The translations under genes were made by a program, and so were the position numbers. From Diplodia intermedia (taxonomy: Eukaryota > Ascomycota > Dothideomycetes > Botryosphaeriales > Botryosphaeriaceae): 64,000 bases of DNA. Every line of letters begins with the position of its first letter. The first letter of the stretch is position 1. The notes under the pieces are model-generated. The model was not told where the DNA came from and did not search any database. It was given only the letters and a program-made list of their open reading frames with translations. This document shows, piece by piece, positions 20,801 to 30,323 of this stretch. Location: contig JAKEKT010000045.1 of the NCBI GenBank assembly GCA_021495925.1, forward strand, positions 124,001-188,000, given 5' to 3'.

Positions 20801-23677
20801 TCAAACCCCCACCGCCACCGCAACCGCCACCGCCGTCTCCACCGCCCTCTCCATCGTCGTCGTCGTCCCGGACACAACCACCGTCGTCGTCACCGTCACC
20901 GTGCTCAGGTACACCGTCGTCCACGACGCCCCGCCGCCCTCGGCCGTCGCCGTCGTCAAGAACGTCGCCACGGATTCCGTCGGCTTCACGACAACCGTCG
21001 CGGCGGCCGCCGTCGTCGACGCATTCCCGACGAATCCAACCGGAAGAGACGCGGATGCGGCGGCGATCCTGCTCGCACTCGCAGCCGACGCCGCCGACGC
21101 CGCCGCCGACAGCGCTTCGACGGGTATCGGCATGTGCGTCGGGATGCGCAGGCGCCCGGTGGTACTCGCGTCGTCTGCAACGCCCGTTGTCGTCGCGTTC
21201 GTGTATGACACCGGCGTCGCTGATATCGATGCCGACGATGATAAGCCGAGCGGGCCGTACATGATGGGCGGCGGGACGAGATGCTGCGAAGCCGTGGCCG
21301 TTGTCGGGAGGACTGTCGTCGTGTTGAGGGATGACGGGAGGACGAGGCGGGATGCTGGACCGTGGACGATGGCGGCGGGGCGGGTGGAAGACGTTGTCGT
21401 GGTGTTGGTGGCGGGGGTTGTTGATGGCGTCGTCGTCGTCGCGTTGATGAGGGGGCCGCCGGGGTTGACGACGACGCCGCCCGTTGAGAGCGGGATGGGG
21501 ACGGGTGTGACGATGACGGTGGAGAGGATGGTGGTCGTTGTGGTGTTGCCGGTGGGGCTGCTCGTGCGGAGGAGGTCGGCGAGGAGGGTGGCGTTGTAGG
21601 TGGTGATGGAGAGGAGGGAGGTGACGTTGGCGATGAGGTCGGAGAGGACGGTGTTGTTGGTTGAGGGGGTGGGGAGGGCGTACGAGGCGGCGGGGGTGGT
21701 GGTGCTGTTGATGAAGAGGGCGGGGGTGGGGAGGGCGAGGGTGTCGTTTAGGGAGGGGGAAGTGGTGGTGGTGTTCAGGGATGGGGTTGCGAGGGGGATG
21801 GCGGTGAGGTTGGTGGGGGTCAGGGTGAATGTGCCATTCCGGAGTTCGAACGTGCTGTTGACTGGGACTTCGGGGATGGTTATGGTGGTGTTGAGGACAA
21901 GGGCTGGTGCGGTGGCATTGACTGAAGGTGCAGTGGCGGTGAGGTTGGCGGAGAAGGGAGTGGTTGCGTTTGCCGGGAGAGGCGTGGTTGCGTTCACTGG
22001 AAGAAGAGTGGCCACGGTCAGATTTGCCGGAACAGAGGGTGTGGCGATCGTGTAGTTAACCAGAAGCGGTGTCGTTGCATTCACCGGCAGAGGAGTAGCC
22101 ACGGTTAGATTTGCCGGAATAGCGGGCGTAGCGGTTGTTTCATTGACGAAAAGCGGCGTTGTTGCGTTCACCGGGAGAAGAGTGGCTATGGTAAGGTTCT
22201 CCGGGACGGCAATTGTGGCAGTGGTCAAGTTGAGGTAAAGCGGAGCGGTCGCATTACCGGCAAGAAGAGTCGGCAAAGTAAGGTTTGCCAGAACGGGAAG
22301 TGTGGCTGTGGTGTTAAGAGCCACTGGTGTGGTTAAATTGAGGTAGAGAGGAGTGGTTGCATTAGCGGCAAGAAGCGTTGGCAGAGTAAGGTTTGCCAAG
22401 ACGGGAAGTGTGGCTGTGGCGTTAATAGCCACTAGCGTGGTAAAGTTGGCCGAAGCTACCGTAGAGGTGTAGTTGATGTAAAGCGGAGTGGTTACATTCG
22501 CGGGAAGAGCCAGTGTGAGGTTCGCCGGAATGGGTGACGCGGCGGCGGTGTTTAGGAGAAAGGGTGGTGTAGTAACGTTAACCGCAGGAATAGTAGATGT
22601 AGAATTGATAAAGAGCGGGGTGGTTGCGTTAGCCGGGAGAACAGTGGCCAGTGTAAGATTTGCCGAAATGAGAACTGTGGCAGTGGTATTTACGTAAGTA
22701 GTAACAGAAGTCGTGTTTTCGACGACAGGAGCCGAAGTTACGTTCAAGGCGAGAGCAGCCGAAGTGACGTTCGCGTAAACAGGGGCTGAAGTGGCGTTTG
22801 CGACTGAGGTAGAATTCAAGTAGGCCGGCAGTGGAGTGGCGTCGACGTAGACTGCAGTCGAGTTCACAAGGGCAATGACTGAAGTGGCGTTTGCGACCAG
22901 GATGCTTTCGGTCAAGTTTGCAACGGGCGTCGAGGTAGCATTGGCGAATAGAGTCAGCGCTGTTGTTGTGTTTGCAAGCTCCGGGATGGCTGTTGTCGAG
23001 TTGAGAGGCGCAATTGAGGGTATAATAGCGAGCGGAGTAGGCGTCGAAGGGAGGGACAGAGGGAATGGCTCGGTGGCGTTCAGGGTTGGAAGGACTGGAG
23101 TAAAAGCAGAACCGGGGGCGGTCGGTCTGAGCAGGGAGGTGGCGTTCCCAAGGCCGGGTAGCGATGAAGCGGCAGACGCAGCAGTGTTCAGCGGAGGAAC
23201 CAAGCTGTCCAGAACGGGAAGGATGGTGAAGAGGGGGTCCTCAGAGACGGGGGTTGGCACAATAGTGCTTGGTAATGCGATTGTTGCATTGGCGGTGGAG
23301 TTGATGGCTAGCAGAGAGTTCGGGATGGGCAGCCGTGGAGTGGGTTCGGGTTCGGATGGAGTAGTTGAAGGCGTGGTGGAGCCAATGATGCTCCTGAAGA
23401 CGCTCTCCAAACCCTCGATCTTGTCGCCAATCTCGCTCAGGAAGTTCAAGGCATCGCCCGGGAGCTCCTTGATGGATTCGTCAAGGCGATCAATGTTTTC
23501 GATAAGGCGATCAGCGTGGGACTGGCTGGTAGTTGCTGGAGCAACATCGCTAGTCTGTCTAGGCTGCAGGTGGTGGTAGTGGGCATTCCAATTCAGGAAG
23601 TAGGCATCTACAAGGGGGGTATTGAGCATCAAAAGAACGGCAAGGCCGAAGCGGCCAGAAGAGAACGAGGGAGACAT
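20801..23677 (-). CDS. Large secreted, N-glycosylation-rich repeat protein
   Basis: Single exon, 958 residues, starting MSPSFSSGRF. Residues about 8-25 (RFGLAVLLMLNTPLVDAY) form a signal peptide. A short region with a predicted coiled coil (ENIDRLDESIKEL) follows, about residues 60-100. From about residue 130 almost the whole protein is Thr/Ala/Leu/Pro-rich with dozens of N-x-S/T sequons. Degenerate tandem units of roughly 28-32 residues occur, with cores such as ANLTVATLLPVNATTPL. The C-terminal third is less regular and ends in TVYLSTVTVTTTVVVSGTTT plus an Ala/Val-rich tail. No enzymatic domain, and no clear GPI site. It is most likely a cell-wall or extracellular adhesin/mucin-like protein. 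An upstream in-frame extension to 23854 lacks a signal peptide and is not used. Confidence 0.85.
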   Translation of the reverse strand: MSPSFSSGRFGLAVLLMLNTPLVDAYFLNWNAHYHHLQPRQTSDVAPATTSQSHADRLIENIDRLDESIKELPGDALNFLSEIGDKIEGLESVFRSIIGSTTPSTTPSEPEPTPRLPIPNSLLAINSTANATIALPSTIVPTPVSEDPLFTILPVLDSLVPPLNTAASAASSLPGLGNATSLLRPTAPGSAFTPVLPTLNATEPFPLSLPSTPTPLAIIPSIAPLNSTTAIPELANTTTALTLFANATSTPVANLTESILVANATSVIALVNSTAVYVDATPLPAYLNSTSVANATSAPVYANVTSAALALNVTSAPVVENTTSVTTYVNTTATVLISANLTLATVLPANATTPLFINSTSTIPAVNVTTPPFLLNTAAASPIPANLTLALPANVTTPLYINYTSTVASANFTTLVAINATATLPVLANLTLPTLLAANATTPLYLNLTTPVALNTTATLPVLANLTLPTLLAGNATAPLYLNLTTATIAVPENLTIATLLPVNATTPLFVNETTATPAIPANLTVATPLPVNATTPLLVNYTIATPSVPANLTVATLLPVNATTPLPANATTPFSANLTATAPSVNATAPALVLNTTITIPEVPVNSTFELRNGTFTLTPTNLTAIPLATPSLNTTTTSPSLNDTLALPTPALFINSTTTPAASYALPTPSTNNTVLSDLIANVTSLLSITTYNATLLADLLRTSSPTGNTTTTTILSTVIVTPVPIPLSTGGVVVNPGGPLINATTTTPSTTPATNTTTTSSTRPAAIVHGPASRLVLPSSLNTTTVLPTTATASQHLVPPPIMYGPLGLSSSASISATPVSYTNATTTGVADDASTTGRLRIPTHMPIPVEALSAAASAASAASASRIAAASASLPVGFVGNASTTAAAATVVVKPTESVATFLTTATAEGGGASWTTVYLSTVTVTTTVVVSGTTTTMERAVETAVAVAVAVGV

Positions 23678-24349
23678 GGTGCTGAACGAGCGACGAGGTT
23701 GCAGATGTCTTGGACGGCCGGTTCGCCGCAGGTATAAATCCGGCAGCGTCGAGGCGAGATGATGGAGGGTGAGCACACGAGCGACAATTTCCATGGTCTG
23801 CTCCTGGGAATGCAGCGGGACGAACAGCCCCTTGGGTGCGCTCCCGTCCCACATTCCCGGCTCCTACTCCTCGCATCGTCAGCGGGCTGGACCAATGGCG
23901 ACGCGGGCTGGGTGGCGAGTTGGAGCTTCATAATGGTGCGAGAAGGGGAGTCACGTTGGGACTACTCCTGCGCTCGCCCAATTACTAGAAGCGGAAAACA
24001 GTGCTACCCGAAGGGAGTAGATGCATGGGAGTTGCGGCAAGGGAGCGGCGAACAATGTCGGCGAAGCATGCGGCATCAACAAAGGCGGAAGGCCGGCACC
24101 GGGCCTGGCTCACTGGTGCCACGCGGGAGGCGTTTTTCGCCCTGCCGTTGCCAAGCACGCGTCAGGTGTTAAAGCCGACGCGTCGTACTCGACTCATTAG
24201 GTTGGTGGATCTCGACTGGCCCTTTGCCGGATCGAGGACGCAGCCAAGACGATCGTCAGGCACGGGCCGCTCGCCGCAGCGCTGCCCTTCCTTGAGTACG
24301 TGGGCTGAAGGCCAGTTATGCATGGTTTAAGCGCGCCGTTGGGCGGAGA

Positions 24350-24447
24350 GGATGCGACAAGACGCGACAGGATTCGACGGGATGCGACAGGATGCGACAG
24401 GATGCGACAGGATGCGACAGGATGCGACAGGGTGCGACAGGGTGCGG
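24350..24447. repeat. 10-bp tandem repeat, unit GGATGCGACA
   Basis: About ten units of GGATGCGACA in a row. Five consecutive units are exact, and the outer ones carry single changes (GACGCGACA, GATTCGACG, GGTGCGACA). The array lies in the divergent promoter, roughly 450-550 bases before the SMP-30 ATG. Confidence 0.9.
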
Positions 24448-24490
24448 CTGGCCTGGGCGAGCGGGACAGAAAGATGACGCAGGCGGCAGT

Positions 24491-24533
24491 GAGATGAAAA
24501 TGGGGCAGTGATGAGATGAAAATGGGGCAGCGG
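24491..24533. repeat. 22-bp direct repeat
   Basis: Two near-identical copies of GAGATGAAAATGGGGCAG separated by a few bases, immediately beyond the 10-bp array in the same divergent promoter. Confidence 0.75.
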
Positions 24534-24894
24534 CCGAGCGGCGTCTTGGTATTCTTGGCCGTTGCCGATGAGGATTCTGGTCGCCGAACCGTGGCAGCGG
24601 CGGCTATCTGGGTCTGAGAGGAGCACGGGAGCGTCGAGGCGCAGGGTTGGAAGAGGAGCGTCGGGGCGATGATCGAGAGGGGTCGGTCGGTCGGGTCTCG
24701 CAGTCGGCGAAGGAGCGGGCGAGAGTGTGGGGAACCCAGTCTGGGGAACAGAAACTGGTGGCCGCCGCTGCCTCCAGCCGGACGTCATCACACTCTTTTG
24801 CCGACCAGGAAAACCGCTCTACCAACCTAGCTGCATCCACCGCGCCGGTCCCTCCCACTGTCCAAGGCAGCGAGACGCCTGACCAGGGCTGCTC

Positions 24895-26167
24895 ATGTCT
24901 CCCCGCACCGCTCCCTATAAGAAGTCGTCGCCCAAGCCGACAGCGGAGGTTGCCCCGCCCGCGCCCTCTCTCCTCTCCGACCGTCGCGTGCAATTGACAG
25001 CCCTGCTCACGGTGTGCATAGCTCTAATCATGGCTGCCGGCTTCGTTGACATCGACTTGCTCGCCCTGGCGACCAACGCCAACTATTTTTCCACCCTGCC
25101 GGCCACTAGCGCCGCCGAGCCCCAGATCTCCCTGCTCAACTTCAATTCGTCCTTCCAGACCGACGTGCTCGGCCCCAATGCCACCGCCCGCAAAATCGCC
25201 GACCTGCCGTGGCAAGCCTTCCACGAGGCCGGCATTTACTATGAGCCCGACAACTCCATGTACATCACTTCCAACTACGTCTCGCTTGACGACAACATCA
25301 ACATCACCGTCGTGAGCCTGGACGACTACTCCATCTCCTCGACCCAATTCCCCGACCTGTGGGAAGCCAATGGCGGCTCATCCTATTACCCTCCTGGAGC
25401 CGACACCACCAAGCGCCCGCCCCAGCACGTCTACTGCGACGAGGGTGATTTCGACCATCCTTCCGCCCTGATCGCCGTCGATCCCGGCACAAACACATCC
25501 ACCACCCTGCTCACCTCCTTCCTCGGCCGCAATTTCTCGTCGATCAACGACGTCCGCCAGCACGCCGAAACCGGCGATCTCTGGTTCACCGATGCCGGTA
25601 AGTACCCACTGCGACAGCAAGAAGAAAAATCACTCACCAAGCACCCCAGACTACGGCTACTTCCAAGACTTCCGGCCCGCCCCCGTCATCCCCAAGCAGG
25701 TCTACCGCTTCGAGCCCAGCACCGGCGTGATCCAAGTCGTCGCCGACGGCTTCGTCGAGAGCAACGGCCTCGAGTTCTCGCCCGACCACAAGACGCTGTA
25801 CGTCAGCGACACGGGCGCCCAGCAGTTCACCAAGAACGACACGGGCCCCGGCACCATCTACGCCTTCGACGTCGTCGCCGGCAAGCGCCTCGCCAACCGT
25901 CGCACCTTCGCCTTCTGCGACATCGGCTTCCCCGACGGCGTCCACGCCGACACCCACGGCAATGTGTGGGCCGGCTGCGGCGATGGCGTGCACGTGTTTA
26001 ACCCTGATGGCATCCTGCTCGGCAAGATCTTTGTCGGCGAGACGAGCAATAACTTTGCGTTTATTCCAGGCGGCGTATTGGTTTTTACCAACTATCGGCT
26101 TTGGCTGGTGGAGAATGTCATGGCGCAGGGGAGAGAGGTTTGCAAGGACTTTGGTGTGGGGTGTTGA
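24895..26167 (+). CDS. SMP-30/gluconolactonase-like beta-propeller protein, membrane-anchored
   Basis: Two exons, 24895-25597 and 25650-26167, with a 52-base intron (GTAAGT to CCCAG); 406 residues. After a Pro/Lys-rich cytosolic N-terminus, residues 32-52 are a single hydrophobic anchor, so the catalytic part would face the lumen or outside; N-glycosylation sequons in that part fit. Propeller blades carry the family blocks GDLWFTDADYGYF, ESNGLEFSPDHKTLYVSD and FPDGVHADTHGNVWAG, with the Asn and Asp metal ligands expected in the last two. Members hydrolyse lactones such as gluconolactone, or are calcium-dependent esterases. The exact substrate cannot be read from sequence. Confidence 0.88.
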
Positions 26168-26532
26168 TGGTCCTTGGGGTAGGTGTGGTGGCTGTGCAGG
26201 GGGCTTGTATCCCGCTTGTGTAAATATCTGTAGATAATCCTATGGTTATTCGTCCGTGGCACTGAGCTGCGAGTGAGAGGAGAGAAACAATTTTCAATCA
26301 ATGACCTACGTGATGTATCATTTACATTCTGACAGCGGCCCAGCCTTCGCAGTGATTCAATAGCACACGCACCAACTTCTTAACTCCATCCGTGCATACA
26401 CCAATCGGAACAATGAAACAAAATAGATTTACTAGCTCATATCATCTCCTGGTCACGAGAAGCGGCCAATCAAACCGAGAACCTTTCTCCCACGCAGCTC
26501 TCGACAAGACGTAACTCGAACGCCGCCTATTA
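26168..26532. other. Gap between convergent genes
   Basis: 3' flanks of the SMP-30 gene (plus) and the MFS transporter gene (minus). Nothing else seen. Confidence 0.5.
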
Positions 26533-28497
26533 TCAAGCTTCACTCACCGTCTCGCGCGCCGCCGCCTTCTTCTGCCGCACATCCTCCTCCTCCTCCCCCC
26601 CAGATCCCCCACCACCAACCACCCGCACCCCATCCTCCACCTCGCCCGTCGACCGCCGCTGCTGCCTCCCAACATACCACCTCTCCACACCCCCCAGCAC
26701 AAACGCACACCACCCCGTCAACGCCACCACAAACACCAACCCCACCACATACCCCCTCGTTCCCTTATACTCCGGCGCGTCATTCGCCGGAAACAGGTAC
26801 TGCGACGCGGGCGTCGCGCACGCCTGACCAACACTCATCATGGCCGCCATGGTGAAAGCGCGCAGCTGGCGATCGCCGCCGCACAGGGAGTTGAGCCAGC
26901 CGGACAGCAGCGGCGAGAAGCAGCCGTAGCAGCCCTGCAGGAAGAAGGCGGCCATCTTGAGCGCGGTCGAGGACGGCCAGATGACGTAGACGGTGTAGGA
27001 GAGCGTCATGAGAGACCCGACGACGAGGGTGACGGGGGCGCGGGTGCCGAGGGCGTCGGCGGCGAGGCCGGTGGTGGTCATGAAGATGAAGTTCTGCGTG
27101 CGCCGTGTTGGCAGGGGTTAGTGGGAAGAGTGGGAGGGGGGGAGAGGAGGGGATGGGATGGGACGGGGATACGTACGACGGCGCCGACGACGGTCGGGAT
27201 GTTGTTGATCTGCGGCACGCTGTAGCGGTTGCGGCCGTCCGCTGTCTTCTCCGACTTGAGCCATAGCGCCATCCACGTCTGCACGCTCGAGCCGCAGGTC
27301 AGGGACCACAGACTGCGAGGGCGTCGTCGTCAGTAAGACTACCAGACCGCACGCTTTCCCTTCCTTGCTCCCGCAATGGGCCAAAGAGAGTGAGGGAGAG
27401 AGAAAGAGCAAACGAAAGGGGAGAAAAAAAAGGACAACTCACCTCCAAGCAACACAAAACACGTACAGCTGCCAACTCCCCGCCACCCTCCTCACGACGC
27501 CCCAGTCCAACCTCTCCCCCTCGCCCTCCCCCCTCCCCTCCTCCTCCATCCTCTCCACCGCCCGCCCCCTCTCCCACCCACTCAACCACCACGCCCTCGT
27601 CGTCTTCGGCGTGTCCGGAAAACACAGCACGCCATACACAACCACCGGCAGCGCGAGCACGAAATCAAACACGAACAGCCACCGCCACGCGCTCAACCCC
27701 CCGCGCCCATCCATCCCCGCGTACAGCGCGCTCTGCAGGTACCCCGAAAACATCTGCCCCAGCACGCCGCTGATGACGAAGAGCGCGGACCGCCGGCCGA
27801 GTTCGGACACGCGGTACCAGGAGCCGATGACGTAGTGCAGGCCGGGCAGCGCGGCGGATTCGAAGAGCCCGATGAAGAAGCGGAGGATGTAGATTTGGGA
27901 GGCTGTCTGAGCGCGGTGCAGGCCCAGCACGAAGAGCGACCAGGTTAGCAGGCAGGAGGGCAGGTGCAGTCGGGGCGGCGTGATGGTGAGGATGAGGTTC
28001 GAGATGGGCGCGCCGAGGATGTAGCCGATGTTGTAGTAGGTCGTCATTAGGTTGAGCTCGTTGCCGTCTGGGGAGCGGGGGTTAGTGAGGGTTTGGTGGC
28101 GGGGGTTTTCGCGGTTCGTTTGAGGGGGGGTTTTGGGACGGGGGATGCTGGGTGGGAGGGCTACGAACATAGGCCGAGCTCTTCTTTCATGCCCGAGACG
28201 TAGGCGTTGGAGATGTTGGTTTGGTCGAGGTATTTGATGAAGAAGGTCTGCGAGGTCGTGTCAGTATAGCGAAAGGATACGTTATGCACTGGTTTGCCGG
28301 AGAAAAAAAAGAAGAAAAAAAAGGTAAAGAAGCAGGGAAGTGGCTTTCGAACTCACCAGACAGCTATAAGTCAAGATGAAGATGTCGAGCTTGCGAATTA
28401 GCCACTTCTCCTCCTTGCTCGTCCCCGGCTCATGCCAGTGCCAGATAGACGGCCGCGCCCGATCGGGACTCGGCTTCAGGTTGTTGAGGATCCCCAT
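26533..28497 (-). CDS. MFS transporter, pantothenate/allantoate permease (ACS) family
   Basis: Five exons: 28497-28357, 28247-28169, 28067-27443, 27312-27177 and 27093-26533; 513 residues, frame closed. The start MGILNNLKPSPDRARPSI is followed by a cytosolic segment WHWHEPGTSKEEKWLIRKLD and about twelve membrane spans. Family-defining blocks are DQTNISNAYVSGMKEELGLY, GNELNLMTTYYNIGYILG and RFFIGLFESAALPGLHYVIG, as in fungal Liz1/Fen2-type pantothenate and Dal5-type allantoate transporters of the anion:cation symporter family. The tail is a Gly/Glu-rich cytosolic stretch. Substrate cannot be fixed; the LGLYGNELN junction, which is only formed after splicing, is typical of the pantothenate branch. 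It diverges from the alpha/beta hydrolase gene with 380 bases between starts. Confidence 0.9.
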
Positions 28498-28877
28498 GGC
28501 GAGCTACAGTGGTGGAAGAGCAGAGGATGAGCAGCGTCGATCTCGCACACGCTGGACCGATCCGGTCCCTTTTGTAGCAACCAACGCGACCGATCGTCCG
28601 ACCACTAACTGCTACCACCTCACGTCTTGGCGTGCCGAAAGGCGAAAAGATAAAAAAAAAACAGCCGTGGTCGATGGTGCAATCGGGCGCTCGGCGCATG
28701 TCCGATGACCAGGGGAGCGACGAAGCAAGAGTGGGGCACTGCGGCACACCACCGATGCAACACGCGGAGAAGGGAGCCGAAGACCGGGATACATAAGACC
28801 CGCACCGGTTCTAGCATCTGTCTCCCTCATTCGCCTCTCGGCCATTCCCGCACCACAGGACCGGAAACTACCACAAA
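28498..28877. promoter_or_regulatory. Shared divergent promoter, transporter and hydrolase
   Basis: 380 bases between the transporter ATG (28497, minus) and the hydrolase ATG (28878, plus). A short bidirectional promoter suggests possible co-regulation. No specific operator was identified. Confidence 0.5.
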
Positions 28878-30059
28878 ATGCCGCGCATCGAACTCAACGG
28901 CGCCGACTTCAACTACAGCATCGCCGGGCCGTCCGACGGCCGACCGATCATCCTGCTCCACGGCGGGAGAGGTTTCGGTATGTGGTATTCGGCAGCACTT
29001 TCGATTATTTCGGGGGGATGTGGGAGAGAAAAAAAAAAAAAACAGCGGACACGGATTTAACACCCTTGCTACCTACTGACCATCCCTGCAGGTGATCACC
29101 GCTCGGATTTCAGGGCGTACCAGCCGCTCGCCGATCGCGATGGATACCGCGTTCTGGGCTTCGACTTCCGCGGCCACGGCGGCAGTTCTTGCTCTCCGCC
29201 TTACACGTTTGCGCAGCTGGTGGAAGACATCGAAGCGTTCAGGCAGCACTTTGCGGGGGAAGAGAAGGCGGTCATTGCGGGTGGCAGTTTCGGGGGGTAC
29301 CTTGCGCAGCAGGTAATATGATTGTTTCCTACCTCCTGGAGAGGTGGGTTTGCTGATTCTGAAGTAGTATGCCATAACGTATCCGGATAAGGTGTCGCAC
29401 CTGGTGCTGCGCGGGACGGCGCCGTCTCATCACCGTGAGAAGAAGCTTCCGCGCTCTTCTGAGAGAATAGATGTGCTGACCTTCGCTGCTTGTCAGATGA
29501 AGCAGAAGCGCTGAGCACGTTCGAGGCGCGGCTGCACAAGGCTCCGAATGCGTCGATAGAGATGGTGCATAAAGTGTTCTCCGCCTTCGAGGACGACGAG
29601 GAATTCCGGCTTATCATCTTCGCATTGAACCCGTTATACGTGGAGACATACAACGCGAATGCGGGGCTGAAGAAAGTTCGGGATACCGTGTTTCGTGCGG
29701 AAACGCATAGTAAGTGGCATGAGACATGTACAGGATGGAAAGAGACTGATGATGCTGGGTAGATGCCTTGTATTCGGAGCAGGAAAAATACTTTGATTAC
29801 CGGAACGACCTGCACAAAGTCACGGCCAAGACTTTGATCGTCGTCGGGGATCAGGATTGGATTTGCCCGCCGAGTAAGTGCTTGTGGAGAAGTTGAACCG
29901 CGCGAGGCGCTGACCGAAAATTCCACAGATCAGTCGAAAATCATTGCGGAAAAGATCCAGGGCTCGCGATTGTTGGTTGTTCCTGGAGCAAATCACTCGG
30001 TGCAGGTTGAGAAGAACGCCGAGTTCTTGCAGGCGGTGGGGGAGCTTCTGAAACAATAG
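28878..30059 (+). CDS. Alpha/beta hydrolase (proline iminopeptidase-like, S33 fold)
   Basis: Six exons: 28878-28977, 29092-29312, 29368-29434, 29497-29709, 29763-29873 and 29929-30059; 280 residues, frame exact. The oxyanion-hole motif HGGRG is at 28-32. The nucleophile elbow is GGSFGG with Ser99. The acid is an Asp in GDQDW (D230 or D232), and the catalytic His is H260 in ANHSVQVE. The block FDFRGHGGSS at about 57-66 is the standard hydrolase turn. Size and the GGSFGG elbow fit proline iminopeptidase/homoserine-acetyltransferase-like fungal hydrolases; the substrate is not determined. It is followed 264 bases later, on the same strand, by a 5-oxoprolinase gene, so a joint role in gamma-glutamyl or pyroglutamyl compound breakdown is possible but only inferred. 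Confidence 0.88.
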
Positions 30060-30323
30060 ACAGAAGAATGGAAGATGCCGGGCAAAGGTGGTGGTGTAGT
30101 TCCGAGATCGGCTGTCACGCAAGAAGCCGACCCGATGGCACGTCGTGAGATGCGGATCCCACCCAAGAAAATTCCTACCGAACACCGTGCGCGTGGGCTG
30201 CAGACGATGCACCGTAAAGCGGATGACTGGCCCGTTACGGCAACGGTGATGGCTGTGGAAGAATTCATCATTGTTGTCCACGTCCCGTGAAACCGCTCCG
30301 TCGCACGCAGTTGTTTCGCAGCC

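Larger units (their letters stand above)
23678..24894. promoter_or_regulatory. Divergent promoter region of secreted protein and SMP-30 genes
   Basis: About 1.2 kb between two diverging starts. It contains two local tandem repeats (listed separately, 24350-24447 and 24491-24533) and no gene I can support. Confidence 0.5.

Noticed and set aside
20706..21599. Plus-strand frame of 297 residues and several more opposite the secreted protein
   Set aside because: Antisense of a repeat-rich gene; the minus strand has a signal peptide, sequons and one uninterrupted frame.
24340..24450. Possible CRISPR-like array
   Set aside because: The 10-bp units have no spacers; it is a simple tandem repeat in a eukaryotic genome.
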